A DNA stretch of 64,000 nt from assembly GCA_021820845.1 (NCBI GenBank), contig JAKADC010000001.1:186001-250000 (forward strand). Reading direction: 5' to 3'. The position numbers and the translations under genes were made by a program. The stretch comes from Pseudomonadota bacterium. GTDB lineage: Bacteria; Pseudomonadota; Gammaproteobacteria; Burkholderiales; Thiobacillaceae. The notes below the pieces were generated by a model. That model saw nothing but the letters and a program-made list of their open reading frames with translations. It did no database searches and had not been told where the DNA came from. Below are positions 34,723 through 42,892 of this stretch, in pieces. Each line of letters opens with the position of its first letter. The stretch's first letter is position 1.

Positions 34723-36363
34723 ATGGAAAGCATGATCATTGGTGCGTCGATTGCCGTTGGGTTGTTTGGTCTGCTGCTATGGCGCCTTCTGGCTTCTAAC
34801 TCAAAACTGCACGATGGGAGCGCTCGCCGTATCGTCTTGTCTGGCGTGGTTGGCGCCGCCACGGCAAGCTTGCTGGCGCCAGCTAGTCTGTGGCCCGGGT
34901 TTGCGGGTGGTGCTGTATTCGGACTGTGGCTGTCCTACAAGCGCTCGATCAGTCAGGTGCAGGGATGCGCTGCAGACGTCATGAACGACGCCGGAAAAAT
35001 GCGCAGGCTTGCAGCCCCCTTTGATCCCGATCTGTTTATCCGAACTGTGCGCAAGGCAGGACGCGACGAAATTTTCATGGGGCTAGACCAGAACCGGAAG
35101 CCCATCTTGGTCCCGCGCACGAAGCTCGGAAAAAACCACGTCGAGATACTTGGTGAAAGTGGTGTCGGCAAATCCTCTTTGGCCGGTGTGTTGCTGACGC
35201 AGTTCGCTGCGGCTGGCGAATGCGTAATTGTGATTGATCCGAAAGCCGATCGCATGCTGCCGGGTGTACTCGCCCGTGCAGGCCGTGAATACGGATTCCC
35301 GGTCACGAACATTGACCTGCGATTCGGCAGACCTCCGCAGCTGAACCCATTCCTGAATGCGCGGCGTGACCAGGTCGAAGAACTACTGCAAGTCGCCCTG
35401 GAGCTCGGAAAGACGGGTTCTGGAGCGGTAGATTTCTATCGTGGAAAAGATCGCGAGGCCACGGGTTTTATGGCCGAGGCTTTCGCAGATGGCGAAACCT
35501 CGATGCCAGAATTGCTCGAAAGAGCTGCCGAGGATGAGCGCGTCACAGTGAACGAGAATCTCTGGCGTGAATTCCGGCAAATTGCGCGCGTGCCCGCGTT
35601 CAACGTGCACCAGGGACAGGGCGGACTCGACCTCGAAAGACTCATTCAGCACAGCGGCGTGATTTACGTTACAGGCTCGACGACTCGACTGGAGGTTCAA
35701 GCCGGACAGAAGCTTCTTTTGCAGCGCGTCATGCAAATCCTCGACGAACGCCGTGACCAGTCTCGGCCTGTCACGATATTCCTCGATGAACTGAAGTACA
35801 TCCTGTCGCCAGCAGCCTTGCGAGCGGCTGGAACGATTCGGGACCGCAATGTTCACCTGCTCTTTGCCCATCAATCCATTGGCGACTTGTCGGACTGCCC
35901 CGGACTGGACCCCAAGGTCGTGCGAGGGGCGATCTGGGGCAACTCCGGCATCAAAATCGCGTACAAGATGCTCGATGCAGAGACGGCACGCGAACTGTCC
36001 CTTATCTCAGGCGACCGTGCGGTTTTGGAGACACGAACGACCGAAAATGACGATGGCATGAGCGTCGCACAGAGCATCGGCAAGGCTAGCCACATGCCAG
36101 CACATATCTTCACGCACCTGCCGAAGCCGGCGGGAGAAGAAGCGAGTGTTGGTGTCGTCATTGGTGACGGCCCGGCGTATTTTCTATCTACGCGCTGGCT
36201 GAAAGCTGGACCGCCACCTGAGCCCATCCCGGCGCCGCCTCTTTTCACTGAGCCCGCGGTCGCTGTGCCAGTTGAAACCTCATACGCGGCCGTGGACCCT
36301 GCACCAGCTGACGTCGGGGAGAGCCGCACCCGCGAAGCCGACTTTGGCGACCTTCTAAGGTGA
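34723..36363 (+). CDS. VirD4/TraD-like coupling ATPase (MobB-type)
   Basis: A 546-residue ATPase with N-terminal membrane helices (ASIAVGLFGLLLWRLL, VVGAATASLLAPASLWPGFAGG) and a FtsK/VirD4-like motor: Walker A GESGVGKSSLAG near residue 143, VIVIDPKADR, Walker B VTIFLDELKYIL near residue 350, and LFAHQSIGDL. This is the arrangement of type IV coupling proteins that deliver DNA to a secretion channel. It is directly followed by a MobC-like gene, as MobB-MobC are in CloDF13. A Pro-rich tail ends the protein. No secretion channel is encoded here. Confidence 0.78.
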   Translation: MESMIIGASIAVGLFGLLLWRLLASNSKLHDGSARRIVLSGVVGAATASLLAPASLWPGFAGGAVFGLWLSYKRSISQVQGCAADVMNDAGKMRRLAAPFDPDLFIRTVRKAGRDEIFMGLDQNRKPILVPRTKLGKNHVEILGESGVGKSSLAGVLLTQFAAAGECVIVIDPKADRMLPGVLARAGREYGFPVTNIDLRFGRPPQLNPFLNARRDQVEELLQVALELGKTGSGAVDFYRGKDREATGFMAEAFADGETSMPELLERAAEDERVTVNENLWREFRQIARVPAFNVHQGQGGLDLERLIQHSGVIYVTGSTTRLEVQAGQKLLLQRVMQILDERRDQSRPVTIFLDELKYILSPAALRAAGTIRDRNVHLLFAHQSIGDLSDCPGLDPKVVRGAIWGNSGIKIAYKMLDAETARELSLISGDRAVLETRTTENDDGMSVAQSIGKASHMPAHIFTHLPKPAGEEASVGVVIGDGPAYFLSTRWLKAGPPPEPIPAPPLFTEPAVAVPVETSYAAVDPAPADVGESRTREADFGDLLR

Positions 36364-36375
36364 GGTGGCGTAGAC

Positions 36376-37113
36376 ATGCCTCTCATTCCACACTCCCATG
36401 CCGAACGTCTCGCCGCCCAGGCAACGAAACGCCGACGCCTGCTGGCTTGGCTGCGGATGGAGCTCTGGACGCCGATTGACATTGCAGGTGACGTCATGGG
36501 CGTGCGCGACCGCCGCACCATCCGGACAACACTCGCTGCAATGGCCCGCGACGGCCTGGTGACGCTCGACAGCATCGAAATCCCGTTCGGTAGTCTCCGA
36601 TTGGTTGGCATCACGATGGACGGGCAAAGCGCCGCCGCCGGCACAGAACGCGCACTAATCGGCAAGGCCTATGAGCGCGGACGGATCGGCCTGACTGTGC
36701 TCGACCATAGCATCGACCTGCAACGCCTGAAGCTTGCTTGTCTTCGAGCGGGATGGAAAAACTGGACGCGGCCCGATCTTGAAAAATGGGGTAAGCACCA
36801 CCGACCGGATGCAATCGCCGTCATGCCGGACGGTACGCCTGTGGCCATTGAATGCGAACGCACAATGAAGACGATCAAGCGATACAAAGCCGTCGTTGCG
36901 AATCATCTGGGTGCGTTGAAGAAAAATGCATACCGGCATGTGATTTACACCAGTCCAACGCCGGAAAAGGCATGCAACGTCGAGCGCCTGTTACGCAGCC
37001 TGCCGCCGCTCGTTGTTGCCGGAGAAAAGGTCTTGCCTACCCCGGTGATCGACTCCAGTTTTTCGTTCGTCACATTCGAACACCTGCCCACACTGATACT
37101 GAAAGGAAGCTGA
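36376..37113 (+). CDS. MobC-like replication-relaxation protein (putative MOBC relaxase)
   Basis: A 245-residue protein. The N-terminal half has winged-helix character (WTPIDIAGDVMGVRDRRTIRTTLAAMARDGLV) as in replication-relaxation proteins. The C-terminal half contains PDAIAVMPDGTPVAIECERT followed by MKTIKRYK, a PD-(D/E)-x-K-like arrangement (D, E-x-E, K). In CloDF13, MobC has a restriction-endonuclease-like fold and nicks oriT without the usual tyrosine. The coupling ATPase upstream supports a mobilisation role. No conventional relaxase is present, so this is the best candidate for the nicking enzyme. Confidence 0.7.
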   Translation: MPLIPHSHAERLAAQATKRRRLLAWLRMELWTPIDIAGDVMGVRDRRTIRTTLAAMARDGLVTLDSIEIPFGSLRLVGITMDGQSAAAGTERALIGKAYERGRIGLTVLDHSIDLQRLKLACLRAGWKNWTRPDLEKWGKHHRPDAIAVMPDGTPVAIECERTMKTIKRYKAVVANHLGALKKNAYRHVIYTSPTPEKACNVERLLRSLPPLVVAGEKVLPTPVIDSSFSFVTFEHLPTLILKGS

Positions 37114-37118
37114 CCAGC

Positions 37119-37382
37119 ATGATCACCGTGCAAAAACTCAACGACCTGGCGAAGAAGATGAAATCTGCGCCAAGGGTCGAAAACCAAAACCGCAGGGTTG
37201 CCAAAGACGAAGCCCTGCAAAAGCTCCTACCCGGCATGAAAACCATGCACGCGAACGGCTACGACGCCGAGCAGATCGCCGCCACCCTCGCCGACGCCGG
37301 CCTGAAGGTTTCCGCGCGTACCGTTGCACGCATGCTGCGCGGCAAATCCGAATCCCGCCGACAGGCGGAACAAGGCGCATAG
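37119..37382 (+). CDS. Small helix-turn-helix mobilisation accessory
   Basis: An 87-residue basic protein starting five bases after the MobC-like gene. The C-terminal half (DAEQIAATLADAGLKVSARTVARMLRGKS) is a clear helix-turn-helix with a recognition helix SARTVARML. Probably binds DNA near the transfer origin or regulates the mob genes (inference from position). The longer upstream frame is antisense-like and rejected. Confidence 0.65.
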   Translation: MITVQKLNDLAKKMKSAPRVENQNRRVAKDEALQKLLPGMKTMHANGYDAEQIAATLADAGLKVSARTVARMLRGKSESRRQAEQGA

Positions 37383-38350
37383 CGCCGCATTTGCCAGCTT
37401 GCGCGCGCAGCTCGCCGACAGGCGGGCGCACACCACCGTAGCTGGTTCCTGGAACCGCTGTGGCGTTCTTTTTGCGCCCAATGCGCTGAAAAATGGTGGC
37501 CTTGTTTGCCCTTATGAATTGCGCAGCGCGATTGTGTTTGCGCGTGCGGCAATCGATGGGGGCAATCTCGGCGGCAGCGTGCCCGTGGTTCTTCGGTGGG
37601 CTTGCCCACCTGCGCACCCCTCAACGCACCGTCCGGGGCCGCTTCGCGGGCGGCTAGGGCCGCAACCCCAGACTTGCCGGGCTGGACGCCCGGCATGCCT
37701 TGTGGGGCTTGCCTTCGCGGCTGGTCCGCTCCGCGCTCCCTGCGGTCGCTTGGGGGTCGGCTTGCCCGCCTGCGGCGCGCGCCCCCCCGCTTCGCGTGGG
37801 CTCCCTTCGGGAGGCCAGGCGGGCGGCCTGCGGCCCCCCTTGCCGGCGTGCCGGCACTGTCCTCCCTCGGTCGGCCTCACCTCCGTTCGGCTCTCACCGC
37901 CACCACGTCACGGCCACTCCGCTGCGCTTCGTGACCGTGCCGCGTCGGGGTTCGACTCGCTGCGCTCCCTGCACGCAGCTGTCGCTGCGTTTCGGTCCCT
38001 CCGCGACCCCGCTTGGGCGGGGCCTGCACAGCGGGGGGGCGCGCGCCTTGGGCGCTTGCCGACCGGGCTCCGCCCCCGCTCGGGGTCGGGCGCTGGGGCG
38101 CCCTAAAACCGACGACGCTGCGCTGTCGGTTTTCCCCCGGCGGCTCCCCCGTCCGAAGCCGGCCCTGCGGGCGCGTCTTCGGAGGCTGCGTCGAGACGCT
38201 CGCTTCGCTCACTTCGACTTGCCCCGCGCGCGTCCTGGCTGTCACGCCCTTCGGCCGTTCGGCCACGACGGCGCGGCTCCCCTCTGGGGCGCCGCCTCGC
38301 GTCGCCGCAATCCGCCATCGAATCCTGCGGACTCAGGCGACAAGGCGCGT
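37383..38350. other. GC-rich non-coding region, possible oriT
   Basis: About 970 bases of very GC-rich sequence with no credible gene. It holds many small inverted repeats (for instance GCC-GACA-GGC hairpins at 37355-37371 and 37413-37424) and skewed C/G tracts. It directly follows the mobilisation genes, where a transfer origin would be expected. Open frames in it are low-complexity Arg/Ala/Pro strings and are not reported as genes. Confidence 0.5.
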
Positions 38351-38383
38351 TGCTTGTAGCATGCGTTGTGAAGCCCATATCCA

Positions 38384-38410
38384 CACTGTATATTGCAGTA
38401 CATTTGCAGT
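38384..38410 (+). promoter_or_regulatory. Candidate operator upstream of the defence operon
   Basis: Two direct TTGCAGT copies (38393-38399 and 38404-38410, 11 bases apart), preceded by ACTG-N7-CAGT symmetry, just upstream of the ribbon-helix-helix gene. Tandem short sites one helical turn apart are typical of such proteins, suggesting autoregulation. Confidence 0.45.
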
Positions 38411-38427
38411 GTCTTCTGGAGAAGGGC

Positions 38428-38625
38428 ATGGCCAACAGCAAAACTGCCACTCTGACCTTTCGGATCGACCCGACATTAAAGGACGCATTGCGCATTGCTG
38501 CGCACGCGGAGCATCGCTCCATTGCGAACATGATCGAGGTCTTGATTCGCGACCACTGCGAGCAGCACGGCATCGCCATTCCTGCCCCCGAACAAGTCGA
38601 AAACAATAAGGAAGAACACACATGA
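38428..38625 (+). CDS. Ribbon-helix-helix DNA-binding protein
   Basis: A 65-residue protein: KTATLTFRIDPTLKDALRIAA is the β-strand and first helix, and HRSIANMIEVLIRDHCEQHG the second helix of an Arc/CopG-like fold. The ATG is preceded by GGAGAAGGG. It overlaps a 16-codon open frame that in turn overlaps the ATPase gene, so it is the head of the defence operon and likely its autoregulator. No partner toxin is adjacent, so an antitoxin role is less likely. Confidence 0.8.
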   Translation: MANSKTATLTFRIDPTLKDALRIAAHAEHRSIANMIEVLIRDHCEQHGIAIPAPEQVENNKEEHT

Positions 38626-38672
38626 GCGAGACGGTGAACCCGGCCGGCGGCAATGAAGGGGAGGGTAAATAA
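38622..38672 (+). CDS. 16-residue linking open frame
   Basis: ATG at 38622 overlaps the preceding TGA (ATGA), and its TAA at 38670-38672 overlaps the ATPase ATG (TAATG). It encodes 16 residues, Gly/Glu rich, and contains GGGGAGGG just before its stop, a strong ribosome binding site for the ATPase. It may be a coupling peptide with no role of its own. Confidence 0.4.
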   Translation: MSETVNPAGGNEGEGK

Positions 38673-41407
38673 TGCTTGGACTGACTCTACGCGAAGAATT
38701 TCGAGGTAAACGCCTCAAAGGGACAGCCATTGAGCTCTCCAACGACACGAATACCGGCGCGACCCAGATCGCCGCTAAGGAATTCCTGGAGATCACCTAT
38801 CCGACCCATGACCTGTTGAAAGGGATCGAGGCGGTCGGTCCCAACCAGGGGCGTCCAGTGGTCGTGATTGGCGAGCGCGGCTTGGGTAAGTCGCACTTGA
38901 TGGCGGCGCTTTACCACACGGTGAACGACGCGGCCTCAACCGGCGCCTGGCTCAATTCCTGGTCGACCACGCTGGGCGATCCCAGCATCGGCAAGATCGC
39001 CCTGCGCGACGGGATGCTCGTGATTGGCGAGAGTCTCCATCGCCAGCGCTACAAGTTCCTGTGGGATCTGCTGTTCGAGCGCCATCCGCATGGCACCTAC
39101 ATCAAGGGCAAGTGGGAGGGCATGGGCGCGGCCAAGACCGACATCCCATCCGACAAGCTCATCATCGAGCTGCTGGAGAACACGCCCACGATGCTGCTGC
39201 TGGACGAGTTCCAGACCTGGTACGACGGCCTCACCAACACCAAGCAGTACCCTTGGAAGAACTGGGCCTTCAACTTCATCCAGATTCTTTCGGAAATCGC
39301 AAAGGAACGGCCTGATCTGCTGGTGCTGGTGATCTCGGTGCGTAACGGCGGCAGCGACGCCTACCAGCAGGTACACCGCGTCAATCCAGTCGCCATCGAC
39401 TTCAAGGCGGGCGGCAACGCAGAGCGCATCCAGCAGGATCGCCGCCGGATGCTGCTGCACCGCTTGTTCGACAACCGTCTGCAGATCGCAAGCGGCACGA
39501 TTGAAGCGCTGGTTGCGCAGCACGTTTCCGAATACTTCCGCCTGCTTGATGTTCCGCCGGCCGAGCAGGATCGCAAGCGGAAGGAGTTCACCGAGTCCTG
39601 GCCCTACGCGCCGCATCTGCTGCGCCTTCTCGAAGAGCAGGTGCTCATCGCCACCGATGCCCAGGAAACGCGCGACATGATCCGCATCCTGGCGAACCTG
39701 TACAAGAGCCGAGGAGAAGTGGCCCCGGTGCTCACGGCCGCCGACTTCCGGCTTGACGACGATGCATCCGGCATCGGCGCCCTGTTGGATTCCGTCTCCA
39801 ACGAGCATCACCGCACCCTGCGCGAGAAAGCCCAGCAGAACATCATTTCGGTCACCGAGGCGGTCTACGACCATGCCAATCTCGCCCCACACCTGCAGGA
39901 GATCGTCGGCGCGTTGTGGTTGCGGTCTATTGCCGTCGGCAACTTGGCAGGTGCCGAACCCGCCACGCTGCAGGTTGACATCACGCGCAATAAAGCCGTC
40001 GACGACAACGCCTTCCAGGTTGAACTGGCGACCATTGTGGAGAACAGCTTCAATATCCACCAGGACGGCCCCCGGCTGGTATTCCGCGAGGAAGAAAACC
40101 CGCGCGCCAAGCTGATGGCCTGCGCCCGCAACGACAAGCTGTTCACGGATGGTTCGGATCAGGCCCAGCTTGCCAAGCAGGTTCGCTACGTCATCGGCGG
40201 CGCCGACGAGGTTGCCAAGACATTCCGCGTGATCGCACTGCCGAAGTCTTGGCAGACCGATCCGTGGTCGTCACTCGACGAAGCCGAACAACCTGATCGA
40301 TGGGACGATCGCCTTCCCATCTTGGTGCTGCCCGAGGAGCCGGATAACGTCGACCAGCGCCTTGGCCGCTGGCTGAAAGACCATTTGCAGAAGCGCCGCA
40401 ACACCGTCCGCTTCCTGCTGCCCCGGTCCGGCTCGACCAACGCATTTTTGGACCGAGACTTGCTAATCCTGGCTCGCGCCGAGATGAAAGCCCAGGAGTG
40501 GAGTGGCCAGAACCCGGAATACAAGAAGCTGCAGAAGGAGTTTGAAGGCTCGCTGCGTGAAAACCTGAAAAAGCGTTTCGACCGCTTCGCCGTGCTGCAT
40601 CGCTGGAACTTTGCCGATCCGAGCCAGTGCCTGTTCAGCGTCGAAAGCCTGAGGAAGCAAGGCGCGCAGATCCCCGAAGGCATCGAGGAGACGCTGACCA
40701 ACGATCTCTTCGTCCCTGAAGACTTTGAAGACCTGGTGCTCGAAGCCGCCGCCGACAACACGGCGCTCGGCAAGCTGCTGCGCGAACTGCAGGAGCCCCG
40801 CCCCGCAGGACAGGATTGCATCCCCTGGCTGGGCGAGACGGCGATGAAGGAGCGCATCCTGCGCCTGTGCTCGCGTGGGAAAATCGCCATCAACCTGCGC
40901 GGTCTTGAATACCTGCAGACCCATGCCGGCGAAGACGAGGACACTGCCTGGAAACGCCTGCGGCCGAAGCTTTCCTACACGGGCCGCCAGCTTGATGAAG
41001 TATTCCTGATGGCGCCCTCGGCGGTGCCTACTACGGGTGGAACGACGCCGCTCGCCCCCCAGCCACCGGGCGGGGGGGGCTTGTTCGGTGGTGGCACGAC
41101 ACCCAATCCACCAATCGTCTCCGAGCCCACGGCAGGTGGTCAGCCCACACCTGTTCCGGGTGGTGGTGGAATCTATGGCGGTGGAGCATCCGGCGGGGGC
41201 AAGCCTCGTATCCCGCTGAACAACCCGCCTACCTCGCCACTGAACCTGATCGGCAAGCTCGAAGGCTGGGGTATTGGACCGGCCACACCGGTCGCCGAAG
41301 TCTCTATTAAGGTGTCGACGGCAACGGGTGCCCAGCTCAAGGAACTGCTCAAGAAACTGCCCGATGGCATGACCTTCGAGCTCAGCCTTGAGAAGGAGGA
41401 CAACTGA
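38672..41407 (+). CDS. DUF499/BrxC-like P-loop ATPase
   Basis: A 911-residue ATPase of the COG1483/DUF499 type found with DUF1156 methylases. It opens LGLTLREEFRGKRLKGTAIEL and continues with EFLEITYPTHDLLKGIEAVG, then Walker A GERGLGKSH near residue 67 and Walker B TMLLLDEFQTW near 174, a sensor-like VISVRNGG, and a long helical region. Near residues 785-850 a Gly/Pro/Thr-rich linker (GGGGLFGGG, GGGGIYGGG) leads to a ~60-residue C-terminal domain. In BREX the large ATPase BrxC/PglY is essential; the same role is inferred. Four or fewer bases separate or overlap it with neighbours. Confidence 0.82.
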   Translation: MLGLTLREEFRGKRLKGTAIELSNDTNTGATQIAAKEFLEITYPTHDLLKGIEAVGPNQGRPVVVIGERGLGKSHLMAALYHTVNDAASTGAWLNSWSTTLGDPSIGKIALRDGMLVIGESLHRQRYKFLWDLLFERHPHGTYIKGKWEGMGAAKTDIPSDKLIIELLENTPTMLLLDEFQTWYDGLTNTKQYPWKNWAFNFIQILSEIAKERPDLLVLVISVRNGGSDAYQQVHRVNPVAIDFKAGGNAERIQQDRRRMLLHRLFDNRLQIASGTIEALVAQHVSEYFRLLDVPPAEQDRKRKEFTESWPYAPHLLRLLEEQVLIATDAQETRDMIRILANLYKSRGEVAPVLTAADFRLDDDASGIGALLDSVSNEHHRTLREKAQQNIISVTEAVYDHANLAPHLQEIVGALWLRSIAVGNLAGAEPATLQVDITRNKAVDDNAFQVELATIVENSFNIHQDGPRLVFREEENPRAKLMACARNDKLFTDGSDQAQLAKQVRYVIGGADEVAKTFRVIALPKSWQTDPWSSLDEAEQPDRWDDRLPILVLPEEPDNVDQRLGRWLKDHLQKRRNTVRFLLPRSGSTNAFLDRDLLILARAEMKAQEWSGQNPEYKKLQKEFEGSLRENLKKRFDRFAVLHRWNFADPSQCLFSVESLRKQGAQIPEGIEETLTNDLFVPEDFEDLVLEAAADNTALGKLLRELQEPRPAGQDCIPWLGETAMKERILRLCSRGKIAINLRGLEYLQTHAGEDEDTAWKRLRPKLSYTGRQLDEVFLMAPSAVPTTGGTTPLAPQPPGGGGLFGGGTTPNPPIVSEPTAGGQPTPVPGGGGIYGGGASGGGKPRIPLNNPPTSPLNLIGKLEGWGIGPATPVAEVSIKVSTATGAQLKELLKKLPDGMTFELSLEKEDN

Positions 41408-42417
41408 TGGCACTGGACGCCGGGGTACTGCACAGCCTGACCAAGGGCTCGGCTGCCGATGCGTGGCGGGTCATCATCGACAAGGCAATCGAGATTGCCT
41501 CCAAGCCTTTGGCCACCGGCAACGCCCCGAGTGAGGTCACCAAGCGTGACCGCGAGATCGGCGCCTTGGATCATTTCCTGTCGTCCGGTGGCTGGGATCT
41601 CTGGCAGGTGTTTGGGCAGACTGAAATCAGCGGCGTCGAACGCACGTCGGATCGCCTCGCACGCTGGTGGGCCGAGCCCTATAGCGCCAAAGCGGTGTTG
41701 ATCCTCGACGGCCTTTCGCTGCGCGAACTGCCCTGGCTGCTGCAGGGCGCCAAGGAGCGCGGCTTCACCCTGCACGAGGTGACGGCCAACGCCTCCGAGC
41801 TGCCCGGCGAAACCAACGAGTTCGCCCAGGCGCTCGGTTTTGGCAGCCGCAGCCAGTTGCAGAACAACGGCGGAGGTCTGGCCCACAAGCTCCAGCCGGC
41901 GCAGACCGAGTGTGTCGATATGCCCTGGAAGGACTGCGAAGGGCTGATCAACAGCGCGCCCGGGGCCAAGAACTGGGTGTTCTGGCACCACTGGCCCGAC
42001 AGCAAGGTTCACGACGGCGCCGGGGCTGGACAGGGCCTCGACATATTGACCCGCGATGCAGCCGACCAACTCAGCAGCGACGACTTCTGGACCTTCGTCG
42101 AGCGCTTGGCCACCGGGCGGCGGCTGGTCATCACCTCCGACCACGGCTACGCCGCCACCGGCTACTTCCCGGATGCCGACGGCGAGGTCGGGCAGTTCCT
42201 CAAAAAGACGTTTTCCAGCGGGCGCAGCACAGCCGGCACCGGGGACACGGGTCCCTTCGTGCCGCCAGTCGCCCTGCAGATCAACAGCCCGCACGGTGCC
42301 CACCTTCTGGCCCTTGGCCGCTGGAAGTGGAAGAGCCAGGGCGGTTACCCGACACTGACGCACGGGGGGCTGTCTCTACTTGAGGTTCTGTCTCCTTTTG
42401 TCGAGCTGACCCGATGA
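41407..42417 (+). CDS. pglZ: PglZ-domain protein (alkaline-phosphatase fold)
   Basis: A 336-residue protein. AVLILDGLSLRELPWLL with Asp 101, VITSDHGYAATGYF near residue 245 and THGGLSLLEVLSPFVEL at the C-terminus are the metal-binding and family motifs of PglZ, the BREX signature protein. It is short compared with many PglZ proteins (~650-850) and lacks the large N-terminal extension. The ATG overlaps the ATPase stop, and the stop overlaps the next ATG (ATGA). It probably acts with the ATPase and methylase in the same defence complex; catalytic activity is not assured. Confidence 0.82.
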   Translation: MALDAGVLHSLTKGSAADAWRVIIDKAIEIASKPLATGNAPSEVTKRDREIGALDHFLSSGGWDLWQVFGQTEISGVERTSDRLARWWAEPYSAKAVLILDGLSLRELPWLLQGAKERGFTLHEVTANASELPGETNEFAQALGFGSRSQLQNNGGGLAHKLQPAQTECVDMPWKDCEGLINSAPGAKNWVFWHHWPDSKVHDGAGAGQGLDILTRDAADQLSSDDFWTFVERLATGRRLVITSDHGYAATGYFPDADGEVGQFLKKTFSSGRSTAGTGDTGPFVPPVALQINSPHGAHLLALGRWKWKSQGGYPTLTHGGLSLLEVLSPFVELTR

Positions 42418-42890
42418 GCCCCGATGAATTGGCAATGCTCAAGCACGATTTCTACGTGATGGCGATGGAAAAAATGTGTAGTGACATGGATTGGGCCGGG
42501 CTAGGAGGCAATTGCCTCCCGGCCTGCCGAGCGATCTTTGAAGACGTCAAAGAAAGGTTTCCACAGGCCCGAATTATGGTCGGCTTAGTCGAGACAAATA
42601 GCGGGACGTCCAGGTGCTCTATGTCCGATAAGCGCGCAATTCTCGAATTCATTCAGACCGAGCAACCTTTAAAACCGGATTTCCATGCTTGGATTGACCT
42701 GGATGGCCGGGATTTTTTCGATCCGGTTGGTCCCTCGTGGCTTAGCGTAACTGCCGTTAATAACTGTAACTATCTGGATGCCAGTCTGGCTGAAGAACGC
42801 GGCGTCAAATATCAATCTGTGCTGGATGCCCCCGAAGATGTTGAAGAGTTCTATCGCCGGTTGTTAAGCCTCCAACGAAAGACAAACTAA
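42414..42890 (+). CDS. Unrecognised protein, possible transglutaminase-like fold
   Basis: A 158-residue protein lodged between pglZ and the methylase gene. GLGGNCLPACRAIFEDVKERFP puts Cys 34 (or 38) at the start of a helix, PDFHAWIDLDGRDFFDPVG gives His 91 at the start of a β-strand and Asp 96 or 103, the order of a papain/transglutaminase-like Cys-His-Asp triad. The similarity is by pattern only. The gene appears more AT-rich than its neighbours, suggesting later insertion, yet overlaps pglZ by four bases. Possibly a system-specific effector or protein-modifying enzyme (inference). Confidence 0.6.
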   Translation: MSPDELAMLKHDFYVMAMEKMCSDMDWAGLGGNCLPACRAIFEDVKERFPQARIMVGLVETNSGTSRCSMSDKRAILEFIQTEQPLKPDFHAWIDLDGRDFFDPVGPSWLSVTAVNNCNYLDASLAEERGVKYQSVLDAPEDVEEFYRRLLSLQRKTN

Positions 42891-42892
42891 GC

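Noticed and set aside
37512-38359. Several long frames in the GC-rich stretch after the mob genes
   Set aside because: They are Arg/Ala/Pro/Gly strings open in several frames on both strands because stop codons are rare at this composition.
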